Virus record (IMG/VR): IMGVR_UViG_3300046167_000303
Span: 1 to 27,316 of that record
Reading direction: 5' to 3' (one strand)
Source: a virus
DNA: 27,316 bases
Made by a program: the position numbers and the translations under genes. The notes beneath the pieces are model-generated. The model was not told the origin of the DNA. It did no database searches and was given only the letters and a program-made list of their open reading frames with translations. Shown piece after piece: positions 1 to 9,009 of this stretch (position 1 is the first letter of the stretch; each line of letters starts with the position of its first letter).

Positions 1-1
1 G

Positions 2-370
2 ACTTGGGAGAATTTTAGTTTAGAAGAGTTCGCTTGCAAGCATTGTGGTGAAAACAAGATTGAAAAAGAACTTGTTGATAAGCTACAATTGCTGAGAACA
101 GAAGTTGGATTTCCGTTTAAGATTACAAGCGGTTATAGATGCGCAGATCATCCTATAGAAAAGAATAAATCCGCCCCAGGCACGCACGCTTTAGGTTTAG
201 CAGCTGACATATATTTAAGAGGCAACCAGGCTTTACAAGTATTATCAAAAGCTACTGACTATGGTTTTACTGGAGTTGGGGTTAATCAAAAAGGAGATGC
301 GAGGTTTATACACTTGGATATATCTAAGGATGCAAACGGCAGGCCAAGACCTCACATTTGGAGCTACTAA
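2..370 (+). CDS. Endolysin, peptidase M15 family (5' end cut by window edge)
   Basis: Cell-wall peptidase expected to cut peptidoglycan peptides for lysis at the end of infection. The frame is open from base 2, so the true start lies before the window; a TTG at 89 is internal. Visible marks are the F-A-C-K-H-C-G segment near the start, which is usual in phage M15 enzymes, the T-S-G-Y-R block, the zinc-site motif G-T-H-A-L-G-L-A-A-D, and a second F-I-H-L-D. The His and Asp of the first motif and the His of the second are the expected metal ligands. About 123 residues are present, close to the usual length, so little is missing. Its stop overlaps the start of the next gene, a holin-like membrane protein, which supports a lysis role. 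Confidence 0.88.
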   Translation, partial: TWENFSLEEFACKHCGENKIEKELVDKLQLLRTEVGFPFKITSGYRCADHPIEKNKSAPGTHALGLAADIYLRGNQALQVLSKATDYGFTGVGVNQKGDARFIHLDISKDANGRPRPHIWSY

Positions 371-612
371 TGATGGACATTACTACATTGTTATTTTGGA
401 ATGTAATGATTACACTTGTAATCATGCCAATCATTCATAGCATTAGGTCTAACGCGACAGAAACCAAAAGAATTGATATACTGGTAAACAAGACTCGGGA
501 AGAGGTTGCTAGCAAATACGTTACTAAAGAGGAATTTGCAATAAGCATAGATAGAGTTATAGACCGTTTAGATAAACTAGACGAAAAAATGGATAGATTA
601 ATAACAGGCTAA
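370..612 (+). CDS. Small membrane protein, holin-like
   Basis: An 80-residue protein with one hydrophobic N-terminal segment (about residues 3-24, ending before Ser-Ile-Arg-Ser) followed by a charged, probably coiled-coil tail rich in Asp, Lys, Arg and Leu. I chose the ATG at 370, which shares its A with the endolysin stop (TAATG). A TTG at 358 would add four residues, and an ATG at 373 is also possible. Position next to the endolysin suggests a holin or spanin-like accessory that lets the lysin reach the wall. There is only one membrane segment, so an antiholin or other membrane anchor is equally possible. Confidence 0.6.
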   Translation: MMDITTLLFWNVMITLVIMPIIHSIRSNATETKRIDILVNKTREEVASKYVTKEEFAISIDRVIDRLDKLDEKMDRLITG

Positions 613-613
613 T

Positions 614-1075
614 ATGAGTAAAGGCGCTTTTCAAACAAGACTAGGACAAATGGGAGAGATCCCAAACTTCCAACAAACTCCTCCAATGGCTCATACTGGT
701 AATTATTTTATGCCACCAAAGCCAAACTATTTACCTGTAGAAAAACAAGCTATGGCTAGGGTTGACCAGCCAATGTCTATACAACAGCCTATAGCAAACA
801 TTATGGCTAGTGGTATATCTCAACAACCAAGAGAAACTCCAGTACCAATATCGCCTCCCATAACACAACCCATAGCACCGCCCATAGCGCCTCCTGCAAG
901 ACAAACGCATATACAAGTTCCTTCACTATTGATGCAACCAGAAATACCAGGAGCGCCAATACAAACACCTCCACAGTCTTTACTACAACCCCAAGACTAT
1001 AGAATGGAAAGCCAGGGCGCTTACGGCAGACCAATGTCCAGGGGATCTTTACCACCTATAAACTTATTTAGATAA
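614..1075 (+). CDS. Proline/glutamine-rich protein of unknown function
   Basis: I do not recognise a family. The 153-residue product is low in complexity. Its middle (about residues 70-130) is dominated by Pro, Gln, Ile and Ala, with short repeats such as P-I-A-P-P-I-A-P-P, and looks disordered. It starts one base after the upstream stop and ends in a TAATG overlap with the next gene, so it is translated with its neighbours. Its place between the lysis genes and the scaffold gene suggests a minor virion or assembly protein, but that is inference only. Confidence 0.65.
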   Translation: MSKGAFQTRLGQMGEIPNFQQTPPMAHTGNYFMPPKPNYLPVEKQAMARVDQPMSIQQPIANIMASGISQQPRETPVPISPPITQPIAPPIAPPARQTHIQVPSLLMQPEIPGAPIQTPPQSLLQPQDYRMESQGAYGRPMSRGSLPPINLFR

Positions 1076-1341
1076 TGTCTATTACACACGAAGAAGCCAT
1101 ACAGGCAGAACAAGCAGAAATATTACTTAAATCAGATGTCTTTAAAAATGCTATGGAAAACTTAAAAAATGAGTACATAACTCATTGGTTAAATTCCAGA
1201 GATATAAAAGATGTAAACATCAGAGAAGACTTACACAGGTCTTTATTACTATTGCCAGAGGTTGAAAGACATCTGCGCATCCTTGCAGAGAAAGGAAAGC
1301 TGACAAAAGCAAATATTAACAAAATTAGAAATATTGGTTAA
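1075..1341 (+). CDS. Small conserved-type phage protein, unknown function
   Basis: An 88-residue, mostly helical and charged protein with no membrane segment. It starts on the ATG that overlaps the stop of the proline-rich gene. The C-terminal part (V-E-R-H-L-R-I-L-A-E-K-G-K) reads like a short helical hairpin. Small proteins of this kind often lie just before the scaffold gene in podoviruses, but no function can be assigned. It is followed by a 60-base AT-rich gap that could hold a promoter for the scaffold and capsid genes, though I could not pick out a convincing -35/-10 pair there. Confidence 0.65.
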   Translation: MSITHEEAIQAEQAEILLKSDVFKNAMENLKNEYITHWLNSRDIKDVNIREDLHRSLLLLPEVERHLRILAEKGKLTKANINKIRNIG

Positions 1342-1401
1342 TACTTCCCTTTTCACACATTCTTGATATAAAATACTTATAAATACATTTAAGGAGTATT
1401 T

Positions 1402-2403
1402 ATGAGCAATAACGGAAAACCGACTGCTTTACAAAGCGACACAGAATTAGCTGCGTCTGCGTTTGAAAGCATGTTAACACCTGAAGAGGATAATGTTGAG
1501 AATGTTTTAGAAGAACAAGATGTGGCACAAGAAGAAGTCATTGAAGATGATTCTGAATTTGTTGAAGATGAATTAGATCAAGAAATTATAGATGAGTTAG
1601 AAGATGGCGAAGAGGTTGAAGATGAACACACAGATGTTGAAGAGGAAGCTCCGCAACTTCAAACATTTACCGTAAAGGTAGATGGCCAAGAGGTAGAAGT
1701 CACGCAAGAGGAACTCGTCAACGGATATTCTCGTCAGCAAGATTATACGCGTAAAACTCAAGAACTCTCTCAGCAGCGTAAAACTATTGAGCAGAAACAA
1801 TCAGAGTTAGAGCAAAGGGATGCGATCTATTCGCAGTTATTACCGAAAATGGAAGCACAGTTGAATAGTGCTTTAGGCGAAGAGCCAGATTGGAACGCAT
1901 TATATGAAGATGATCCAGTTGGTTATGTAAGACAACAGCAAGTTTGGAATGAACAAAAGCAAAAGCTAGACGCTGTCCAAGCTGAACAACAAAGACTCCA
2001 ACAAGAGTCATTTGTAGAACAGCAAAAACTTATTCAACAACAAGTTGAAGAGGGACAAACAAAGCTACTTGAGGTTATTCCAGAATGGCAGAACCAAGAG
2101 GTTGCCAATAAAGAAAAAGCTGAGATTGCGTCTTATGCAACTGAGGTCTTGGGATATACCCAAGAAGAGATCAACTCTGTATATGACTGGAGAGCTTTAC
2201 TTGGTTTAAGAAAGGCATGGTTAAGTGATAAAATTGCTGAAACTGTCAAGAAAAAACCAACACAAAAAGCACCAGCTAGAGTTGCAAGGCCTGGTACTGC
2301 TAACAAAAGAAAATCGGTAGCACCTGTAAAGAGAGCAACACAAAGATTAGCTAAGTCTGGCAAATTGCAAGACGCAGCTAAAGTTTTTGAACAATTAATA
2401 TAA
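1402..2403 (+). CDS. Capsid scaffolding protein
   Basis: Scaffold that guides procapsid assembly. The 333-residue protein has a very acidic N-terminal third (about 25-90, long Glu/Asp runs), then a conserved-looking block near 105-125 that includes G-Y-S-R-Q-Q-D-Y-T-R-K-T, then a long Gln/Glu/Lys coiled coil to about 225. The tail is basic and contains R-A-T-Q-R-L-A-K-S-G-K-L-Q-D-A-A. This order (acidic, coil, basic coat-binding tail) and the place directly before the capsid gene are typical of podovirus scaffolds. A clear AAGGAG site precedes the ATG. Confidence 0.85.
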   Translation: MSNNGKPTALQSDTELAASAFESMLTPEEDNVENVLEEQDVAQEEVIEDDSEFVEDELDQEIIDELEDGEEVEDEHTDVEEEAPQLQTFTVKVDGQEVEVTQEELVNGYSRQQDYTRKTQELSQQRKTIEQKQSELEQRDAIYSQLLPKMEAQLNSALGEEPDWNALYEDDPVGYVRQQQVWNEQKQKLDAVQAEQQRLQQESFVEQQKLIQQQVEEGQTKLLEVIPEWQNQEVANKEKAEIASYATEVLGYTQEEINSVYDWRALLGLRKAWLSDKIAETVKKKPTQKAPARVARPGTANKRKSVAPVKRATQRLAKSGKLQDAAKVFEQLI

Positions 2404-2425
2404 ATTTTAAATATAGGAAAATATC

Positions 2426-3373
2426 ATGGCTCAAATAAATAATGTCTTTGATACATATGATGCGCAGGCTGATAGAGAACAATTAAGTAATGTTATCTAT
2501 AACATTTCTCCAACAGCAACGCCTTTTATGTCATCAATCGGTAAAAACTCAATTAAGAACGTAGTTTTTGATTGGCAAACAGAAGCTCTACCAACAGTAG
2601 ATGCAACTGGTGAAATTGAAGGATTCAGATTAGATGGAGCAACATCTGCTTCTACTGCAACAGTAAGAAAAACTAATGTTGCAATGATCTCAAAAAGAGA
2701 TGCAACAGTATCTGGTTCTCAAGAAACAAGTGATCCTGCTGGTAAAAAGTCAGAAATGGCACACCAATTAGCTATTATGGCTAAAGCTTTGAAAAGAGAT
2801 ATGGAAACAGCTCTTTGTCAAAAAGGTGCTAGAACAACTGGTAGTAATACTCAAGCTAGGGTAACTGGTGGTTTTGAATCTTGGATGACTTCAAACGTAT
2901 CAAGAGGAACTGGCGGTTCAAGTGGTGGTGACGGTGTTGCTCCAACTGACGCAACAACTGGTAACAGAAGAGCTTTAACTGAACCTTTATTAAAGTCAGT
3001 TTTACAATCTTGCTTCCAAAACGGTGGTGAGCCTTCACTAGCGATTTGTGGTCCAGTAAACAAGCAAGTTATTTCTGGTTTCACAGGTAGATCTCAGGCT
3101 AGACAATTTGTTGATGCAAACACAGTAGAAGCTTCTGTTTCTATTTACGCATCAGACTTTGGCGAGCTAAAAATCGTACCATCTAACTTCAGTAGAGATA
3201 GATCACTATTATTAGTAGATCCAGAATATGCTAAAGTTTCTTACCTAAGAGACTTTAAAACAGTTGATATCGCTACAGTAGGGGATGCAACTTCGAAGAT
3301 GCTCTTGGTAGAATTCGGTTTGGAAGTAGGTAACGAAGCTGCACACGGCATCGTTGCTGACTTAACTACTTAG
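2426..3373 (+). CDS. Major capsid protein, SU10-like (DUF5309) family
   Basis: Main shell protein, expected to have the HK97 fold. The 315-residue product begins with features of the SU10 major capsid / DUF5309 family: F-D-T-Y-D-A-Q near residue 8, then Q-L-S-N-V-I-Y-N-I-S-P-T-A-T-P-F near 20-35, and W-Q-T-E-A-L-P soon after. The length suits the family. It sits between the scaffold and a terminator, as expected for the most highly made virion protein. A Gly/Ser-rich stretch near 155-170 is probably a surface loop. The family match comes from remembered motifs. Confidence 0.9.
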   Translation: MAQINNVFDTYDAQADREQLSNVIYNISPTATPFMSSIGKNSIKNVVFDWQTEALPTVDATGEIEGFRLDGATSASTATVRKTNVAMISKRDATVSGSQETSDPAGKKSEMAHQLAIMAKALKRDMETALCQKGARTTGSNTQARVTGGFESWMTSNVSRGTGGSSGGDGVAPTDATTGNRRALTEPLLKSVLQSCFQNGGEPSLAICGPVNKQVISGFTGRSQARQFVDANTVEASVSIYASDFGELKIVPSNFSRDRSLLLVDPEYAKVSYLRDFKTVDIATVGDATSKMLLVEFGLEVGNEAAHGIVADLTT

Positions 3374-3393
3374 TAGAGTTAGTCAATAACTTT

Positions 3394-3421
3394 AAGGGAG
3401 GCTTCGGCTTCCCTTTTTTTT
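3394..3421 (+). terminator. Intrinsic terminator after capsid gene
   Basis: A nine-pair stem (AAGGGAGGC with GCTTCCCTT, one G-T pair) closed by a TTCG tetraloop runs directly into an eight-T tract. It lies 20 bases after the capsid stop. The next genes continue on the same strand with little room for a new promoter, so it probably lowers rather than ends transcription, giving more capsid than tail message. Confidence 0.9.
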
Positions 3422-3436
3422 GTGCTAAAATTAAGC

Positions 3437-3727
3437 ATGGCAAAAACCACAGTTATAGATCATAAGAGAAACTTTAAATCTGTATTTGCAACAGAGGATG
3501 ATAAGTTTATATACCATACTAAACAGGATGTTAATCCTACTTTAGAGTATGTAAAACAATTGTCTGAGCAAGCCCCAGGCAAAGATCTTAGACATATAGC
3601 AGAAGTTCCAATGATTGTATATCAAAGAGCTGTAAGAGAAGGATGGGCGCAAGATCCAGCAAAGTGGAAAGACTGGTTAAACCATTCAGACAACAAACCA
3701 TTTAGAACATGGAAAGGTAAAGTATGA
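3437..3727 (+). CDS. Small phage protein downstream of capsid gene
   Basis: A 96-residue soluble protein of unknown function. I chose the ATG at 3437; a GTG at 3422 sits at the edge of the terminator and is less likely. Neither start has a strong Shine-Dalgarno site. The C-terminus (W-L-N-H-S-D-N-K-P-F-R-T-W-K-G-K-V) resembles small proteins found next to the capsid gene in many podoviruses. The stop overlaps the adaptor gene start by four bases (ATGA), so the two are likely coupled. A head-completion role is possible. Confidence 0.7.
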   Translation: MAKTTVIDHKRNFKSVFATEDDKFIYHTKQDVNPTLEYVKQLSEQAPGKDLRHIAEVPMIVYQRAVREGWAQDPAKWKDWLNHSDNKPFRTWKGKV

Positions 3728-4374
3728 CATACGATGAATTAAAAACTAACATTGCAAGTTTTCTTAATAGATCTGATTTGACTAACCAGTTAGATTTTTT
3801 CATTGATGCAACAGAGGCAGAGTTAAATAGAAGATTAAGAAATAAAGACATGGTAAAAAGAGCTACTGCAACAGCAGATGGCCAGTATTTATCATTACCA
3901 ACCGATTGGTTAGAAGCTATCAATGTGCAAATAGATAGCAACGACTTTAGCCCATTGTTCCAACAGTCTATAGAATCAATGGATGTGTACAGAAAAAGCA
4001 AAGGTAATGCTACAGGACAACCTGTTTACTTTGCATTGGTAGATAACACAATTGAATTAGCACCTACACCAGACTCAAGTTATACGTTACAATTAACATA
4101 CTACGGCTCTATAGATGCTCTAAGTGATACGAATACAACGAATTTTATTTCTACATCATATCCAGACGCATACCTATATGGTGCTTTAAAACACGCATCT
4201 ATCTTTCTTATGGAAGATGATAGAGTTGCTTTATTCACATCACAGTTTGAAAAAGCTTTAGAAGAGATGAGAATGGAACAAGAAAAAGCAGAGTTTGGTA
4301 AGGGATCTTTAATGCAAAGACGAAAAACTTACGGAAAAACTGGCAGAAATACTTACATTTTTAAAAATAATTAG
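3724..4374 (+). CDS. Head-tail adaptor protein (SU10 adaptor-like)
   Basis: Expected to form the ring between portal and tail. The 216-residue protein has the order seen in phage adaptors of the SU10/gp4-like kind: an N-terminal helix pair (T-Y-D-E-L-K..F-L-N-R-S-D-L), a helix with E-A-E-L-N-R-R-L-R, then L-P-T-D-W-L-E, a beta section ending in L-Q-L-T-Y-Y, and the block Y-P-D-A-Y-L-Y-G-A-L-K-H-A, which is common in this family. The C-terminus is a charged helix. It lies two genes after the capsid gene, where the adaptor normally is. Confidence 0.82.
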   Translation: MTYDELKTNIASFLNRSDLTNQLDFFIDATEAELNRRLRNKDMVKRATATADGQYLSLPTDWLEAINVQIDSNDFSPLFQQSIESMDVYRKSKGNATGQPVYFALVDNTIELAPTPDSSYTLQLTYYGSIDALSDTNTTNFISTSYPDAYLYGALKHASIFLMEDDRVALFTSQFEKALEEMRMEQEKAEFGKGSLMQRRKTYGKTGRNTYIFKNN

Positions 4375-4383
4375 GAGAACAGA

Positions 4384-4776
4384 ATGGCAGGATTTAGTGA
4401 TTATTTAGAGGACAAGATCTTAGAGCATGTCTTTGGTGGCAATGCTTATTCAGCACCGTCAACATTATATGTTGCTTTATATACAGTAGCACCAACTGAT
4501 ACAGGTGGTGGAACTGAAGTATCTGGTGGCGGTTATGTAAGAAAGGCATCGGCATTTACTGTGTCTGGAACTAACCCAACAACAGCAAGTAACACAGGTG
4601 CAGTTGAATATCCAACAGCTACAGCAAACTACGGAACAGTAGTTGCAGTTGGTATCTTTGATGCACTATCATCAGGAAACTTGTTAGCATACGCAAACTT
4701 AACTACATCAAAAGTTGTAAGTACAGGAGATGTGTTCAGATTCAACACTGGTGATTTAGACGTAACACTGGCTTAA
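4384..4776 (+). CDS. Phage virion protein, tail-associated family
   Basis: A 130-residue protein beginning F-S-D-Y-L-E-D-K-I-L-E-H-V-F-G-G, then L-Y-V-A-L-Y-T, a Gly-rich loop (S-G-G-G-Y-V-R), a Thr/Ala-rich beta section and a final L-A-Y-A-N-L-T. This pattern recurs in small proteins beside tail genes in many siphoviruses and podoviruses, often labelled tail or tail-fibre protein. The exact role is unknown. A GGAGAACAG Shine-Dalgarno region precedes the ATG. Virion assignment is fairly safe from the neighbours. Confidence 0.72.
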   Translation: MAGFSDYLEDKILEHVFGGNAYSAPSTLYVALYTVAPTDTGGGTEVSGGGYVRKASAFTVSGTNPTTASNTGAVEYPTATANYGTVVAVGIFDALSSGNLLAYANLTTSKVVSTGDVFRFNTGDLDVTLA

Positions 4777-4780
4777 GATC

Positions 4781-5325
4781 ATGGCCAGTATAGGCTATAA
4801 CAAAGGCTACTACTCAAGATCAAAGTATAACGATCTTGCGTTTCAAGCCGAAGCAACCATTCAAGTCGTTTCAGGAGTTACCGCTACTGGAACACAAATA
4901 GATGTACCCTACAGCAGTCATACAGGCTGTTTCAGGCTTTACTGCAACTGGCACACAGATTGATAGAGCAGTTGCAAACATTGTAGCTGTATCAGATGTC
5001 AATGCAGTAGGCAGAAAAACACACGGTGCTAATGCAACCGATTGCAGCAGTATCAGACTTTGACTCACAGGCATTTATAACCGTAGCTGGTTTCTCAACC
5101 ATTGCACAAACATCAGGCTTTGATGCAACAGGTAGAGCAACATTCGCAGCCGCATCAACGATCAACCAAACCAGTAGCCTTGTAGCTGTTGGTGGTCTAA
5201 AATGGGAAGATATAATTGTTCCAGACGATACATGGACAGATCAGATAGTTGCAAGTGCAACATGGACAGATCAAAGTAACCCATCAACAAATTGGACTGA
5301 ATTAGACAAACAAGAGGCAGCTTAA
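4781..5325 (+). pseudogene. Repeat-containing virion gene broken by two +1 frameshifts
   Basis: Three reading frames join into one sensible protein of about 180 residues. Frame 1 runs from the ATG at 4781 to near the CCC at 4907-4909. Frame 2 continues to near the CCG at 5038-5040. Frame 3 runs to the stop at 5325. Across the joins the text keeps a repeat of the form A-x-I-x-x-V-S-G-F-T-A-T-G-T-Q-I-D, and the last part has W-T-D repeats (T-W-T-D-Q, twice) and N-W-T-E-L-D. Each break fits one extra base, both beside C runs. Either the gene is decayed or the source read has indel errors. It sits between tail genes, so it is probably a tail or fibre-linked protein. Confidence 0.75.
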
Positions 5326-8300
5326 ATGGCAGATACATATACAACTAATCTAAACTTAACAAAACCAGAACCAGGTGCAGCAGAAGATACCTGGGGTATT
5401 TCGCTTAACGCTGACTTAGACTCTCTTGATGCAATCTTTAGTACCTCTGGTACACAGATTAATTTAAACCCAAACCAAATTAATTTTGCAGATGGAAAGA
5501 AACTAATTCTTGGTACAGGTTCAGATCTACAAATCTACCATGATGGTAGTCATAGCAGACTTGTAGATAGTGGAACAGGTAATTTTATTATTCAAGCAGC
5601 TCAATTTAGAGTTAATACTTCAGATGATGCAGAAGCAATGATTAAAGCTGATGTTGATGGTGCAGTAAATTTATATCACAATGGCTCAGCCAAACTAGCC
5701 ACAACCTCAACAGGAATTAACGTAACAGGCACAGTAACAAGTGATGGTTTGACTGTTGATGGTACAGCACAAATAAATGGTACTAATGCAGGACAATTAA
5801 CCTTAGATGCCACAGGTCAATATAATCAAATAACTTTTGAGCAAAACAGTGGTAATAATTCAGGTGGAGATATAGTTTATGACCATACAAATGACCAATT
5901 GTGGTTGCGTTCACTTGCTGTAGGTAGCGTACATTTAAAAACAGGTACAACCGCAGGTAATACAGTAGATAGACTAAAGGTAGCATCTAACGGAGACATA
6001 TCCTTCTACGACGATACAGGCTCAACTCAAGGTTTCTTTTGGGATTCTAGTGCTGAGAGATTGGGGGTGGGGACAACAGCACCAGCAGCTAAACTTGATG
6101 TAAGGGCTGCAAATGGAAGTGAAATAAGTTTAAATATTGGTAGAAGTGATACTGGTAGTTACTTCAAAGTCAATCATGCTGGGGATGATTTAAGAATTTA
6201 TAATACAGGCGGTTCAGGTAAAGATATTTTATTTGGCGTTGATGCTGCTGGTACTAATCAGAATAATAAAGTTGGCATAGGTACAGCTTCGCCGAGTTCT
6301 GCTTTAGACGTAACAGGAACAGTAACAAGTGATGCACTTACTGTAAGCAATGGAACAAACACAACTTCTATTCCTACAACTTCTGATAGAGTAGCTTTCA
6401 CAGGTGCATCTTTAAATTATGTTCAAAGTGCTGGTAATTTATTTATACAGCCAACTGGTGATTTAACTTTAAATGGTAGTAGCTCTGAAATAATGAGACT
6501 TAAAGATGGAAAAGTTGGAATTGGCACAAGTTCACCAAGTAATATTTTACATATACAATCTGCAAGTGCTACTGGTGCTATTTTAAATTTAGAAACAACA
6601 CATTCAAGTGGCATACCTATCTACAGTATGAAAGGAGCGCACTCAGCACAATTAAGGTATCAAGATGAAAATGGAAATAATCAGTCAAGGATAGACTTTT
6701 TAGATGGTGGTGATTTTAATTTTATAGATGCTACTAGCGGAACATCCCACATGAAAATTAGTTCTAGTGGTAATGTTGGAATAGGTACAATTTCACCTGA
6801 TGCTCTTTTAGAAATTGATAAAGGTAGTGAAGGTGAATATCTAAGAGTCGGTGGTGATAATGCTTCAAATGCACGTTCATTAAGATTTACAAGCTCAACA
6901 GCAAGTGGAAGTAGTGTTGGTGCTTTACATACAATTAAAGCAAATAGTGTTGGTGGTGAAATTGCCTTTGCGAATGGTAATGGCAATATTATGTATCTCG
7001 ATGTTAACCGTAATGTTGGAATAGGTACAAGTTCACCAGCAAGAAATCTACATGTTCACGCATCTAACTTTACAGATTTACATTTAACAAACGATACAAC
7101 TGGTGCTACAGCTAGTGATGGTACAAGTTTTACTGCTATTGGTTCAGATATTTATTTAACTAACAGAGAAGCTGGAAACATGGTTTTCCAAACTTCAGGA
7201 ACAGAAAGAGCTAGAATAGACTCATCAGGTAATCTTGCCATAGGTAATATAAGTGCTGCTGCTAAATTAGATATTAGACAAGATTCAGGCTCGGCTATTA
7301 GATGTGAAGATGGTAGTGGTGCATATTTTGTAGTTAAACAGGGTGGTCTTGTTGGTATAGGAACGCCTTCACCCGATGCACCTTTAACAGTACATAACAG
7401 TTCTGACCCTGAAATAAGATTTGGGTACAGTTCAACACAAGACCACAAAATTGCATGGGATAGTTCTAAAGTATTTATTCATGCTGACCCTGAAAATGCT
7501 AATGGTAGTTCAGCTATAGGATTTGCAGTTGATGGAAGTGAAAAAGCTAGGATAACATCTACAGGCAGACTTGGGTTAAATACTACAAACCCAACTACAG
7601 ATTTTGAAGTTAATGCAACAGGTGCTAATGGTATAAAAATTACCTCAGACCAACCTTACTTATTTTTTAACGATACAGATAATGCTGGAACTGCTTACGA
7701 TTCAAGCATTTCGTTTAGTAATGATAGTATGTATATAGGCGGTGCTAGTGCTGCATCTATTGTACGTTTCAGAAACAAAGCAAGTTTTGGAGAGTCTGCT
7801 AGACTGGATACTAGTGGTAATTTATTAGTTGGAACTACATCTACCGCACCTTACGCTTCAACATCTAGTACAGCACAAGGAATCGCTATAAGAGGTGATT
7901 TTGGTTTGATAGGTGCATCAAGACCAAATAATTATTCTTTATCTCTTAATAGAGCTGGTACTGATGGCGATATTGTTAATTTTAGAAAAGATGGCTTAAC
8001 AGTTGGAAATATCGGATGTCCAGATGGTGCAAACGGTTCACAATTAGTTATAGCTGCTGGAACAAATGGAACTAATACTGGTGTTGGATTACGTTTTACC
8101 TCTTTCACAGTTAAGAATATTATACCGTGTTATGATGATGGTAGTTCAGCCGATAATCTTATAGATTTAGGTACATCAAGTGCAAGATTCGATGATATCT
8201 ACGCTACCAACGGAACTATACAAACTTCAGACAGAAACGAAAAACAAGACATACAAGCCTTAACAGATGCAGAGCAAAGAGTTGCTACAGCATGTAAAGG

Positions 8301-8535
8301 TTTGATTAGAAGATTCAGATGGCAAGATGCAGTAGAAGAAAAAGGCGATGATGCTAGATTACACTTCGGTGTCATAGCTCAAGACTTACAAGATGCGTTT
8401 ACAGCAGAAGGCCTTGATGCAGGTAATTATGGTATGTTTATATCTAGCACCTGGGAAGATGATGACGGGGTAGAGCAAACTAGGCTCGGAGTAAGGTATA
8501 ATGAACTCCTAGCTTTCATAATAACAACTTTATAG
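5326..8535 (+). CDS. Long tail fibre with Peptidase_S74 chaperone tail
   Basis: A 1069-residue fibre, probably trimeric, for host binding. Residues 1-45 (A-D-T-Y-T-T-N-L-N-L-T-K-P) form an anchor shared with the shorter fibre at 9015. The shaft contains at least eight spaced repeats of the type V-G-I-G-T-x-S-P-x-x-x-L-D-V, with S-S-G-N-V/L between them. The last 102 residues begin S-D-R-N-E-K at S968 and include R-F-R-W-Q, H-F-G-V-I-A-Q-D and R-Y-N-E-L-L-A-F-I-I. These are the marks of the S74 intramolecular chaperone, which folds the trimer and then cuts itself off before the Ser. The stop is followed directly by a GGAG site for the next gene. Confidence 0.9.
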   Translation: MADTYTTNLNLTKPEPGAAEDTWGISLNADLDSLDAIFSTSGTQINLNPNQINFADGKKLILGTGSDLQIYHDGSHSRLVDSGTGNFIIQAAQFRVNTSDDAEAMIKADVDGAVNLYHNGSAKLATTSTGINVTGTVTSDGLTVDGTAQINGTNAGQLTLDATGQYNQITFEQNSGNNSGGDIVYDHTNDQLWLRSLAVGSVHLKTGTTAGNTVDRLKVASNGDISFYDDTGSTQGFFWDSSAERLGVGTTAPAAKLDVRAANGSEISLNIGRSDTGSYFKVNHAGDDLRIYNTGGSGKDILFGVDAAGTNQNNKVGIGTASPSSALDVTGTVTSDALTVSNGTNTTSIPTTSDRVAFTGASLNYVQSAGNLFIQPTGDLTLNGSSSEIMRLKDGKVGIGTSSPSNILHIQSASATGAILNLETTHSSGIPIYSMKGAHSAQLRYQDENGNNQSRIDFLDGGDFNFIDATSGTSHMKISSSGNVGIGTISPDALLEIDKGSEGEYLRVGGDNASNARSLRFTSSTASGSSVGALHTIKANSVGGEIAFANGNGNIMYLDVNRNVGIGTSSPARNLHVHASNFTDLHLTNDTTGATASDGTSFTAIGSDIYLTNREAGNMVFQTSGTERARIDSSGNLAIGNISAAAKLDIRQDSGSAIRCEDGSGAYFVVKQGGLVGIGTPSPDAPLTVHNSSDPEIRFGYSSTQDHKIAWDSSKVFIHADPENANGSSAIGFAVDGSEKARITSTGRLGLNTTNPTTDFEVNATGANGIKITSDQPYLFFNDTDNAGTAYDSSISFSNDSMYIGGASAASIVRFRNKASFGESARLDTSGNLLVGTTSTAPYASTSSTAQGIAIRGDFGLIGASRPNNYSLSLNRAGTDGDIVNFRKDGLTVGNIGCPDGANGSQLVIAAGTNGTNTGVGLRFTSFTVKNIIPCYDDGSSADNLIDLGTSSARFDDIYATNGTIQTSDRNEKQDIQALTDAEQRVATACKGLIRRFRWQDAVEEKGDDARLHFGVIAQDLQDAFTAEGLDAGNYGMFISSTWEDDDGVEQTRLGVRYNELLAFIITTL

Positions 8536-8544
8536 GAGAACAAG

Positions 8545-8901
8545 ATGGCAAATACATACGAATGGGACTGTAAAACAGTAGACGTGTACCCAGAATACGA
8601 GGATCACACAGATACAGTTTACAACGTCCATTGGAGACTTAACGCAACAAGTAGTGAAACACACGAAGTAGATGGTCAAGAAGTACCATACACCGCTAGT
8701 GTTTATGGCACTCAATCATTATCATTAGAAGATGTCGGTACAGACTTTAAACCTTTTGACGAATTAACTAACACAATAGTTACTGGTTGGGTTGAAGGTA
8801 ATATGGGTGAAGAGGAAGTAGCAAACTTAAAGTCTGCTTTAGACTCAAAAATATCTGAAGAGATAACACCTACGACTGAAACAAAAACTATAGGCGAGTA
8901 G
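8545..8901 (+). CDS. Small beta-rich phage protein (DUF7936-like)
   Basis: A 118-residue protein with a V-H-W-R-L-N-A-T core, then S-V-Y-G-T-Q-S-L, a F-K-P-F-D-E-L segment and I-V-T-G-W-V-E. The rest is a Glu/Lys-rich C-terminal helix (N-L-K-S-A-L-D-S-K-I). This layout resembles the small DUF7936-type proteins found beside tail fibres in marine and enteric podoviruses; that link is from memory. It starts after GGAGAACAAG, nine bases past the fibre stop. A fibre chaperone or fibre-tip accessory would fit but is unproven. Confidence 0.7.
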   Translation: MANTYEWDCKTVDVYPEYEDHTDTVYNVHWRLNATSSETHEVDGQEVPYTASVYGTQSLSLEDVGTDFKPFDELTNTIVTGWVEGNMGEEEVANLKSALDSKISEEITPTTETKTIGE

Positions 8902-9009
8902 ATGGAAACACTTTTTCAAGTTGTTATCATAATTGGGATAATATACTTTATAATAAATAAAAAGAAACCAGAATGGATAGATACAATACTATCCAAATTT
9001 AAGAAGTAA
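8902..9009 (+). CDS. 35-residue single-span membrane peptide
   Basis: The ATG follows the preceding TAG with no gap, and the frame ends five bases before the next ATG. Residues 5-18 are strongly hydrophobic (F-Q-V-V-I-I-I-G-I-I-Y-F-I-I), followed by N-K-K-K and a short charged tail. This is a classic short membrane anchor with a positive inside flank. It could be a second holin-like or spanin-like peptide placed among tail genes. No family is recognised. The tight fit between its neighbours and the clean membrane profile are the evidence that it is real. Confidence 0.6.
   Translation: METLFQVVIIIGIIYFIINKKKPEWIDTILSKFKK

Noticed and set aside
4781-5325. Programmed frameshifting to explain the three frames
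   Set aside because: It would need two separate +1 shifts at sites without clear slippery codons or stimulating structures; indels beside C runs are simpler.
6681-6986. Minus-strand frame of 101 codons inside the long fibre
   Set aside because: Product of the repeat bias in the fibre gene; no start signal and no domain.
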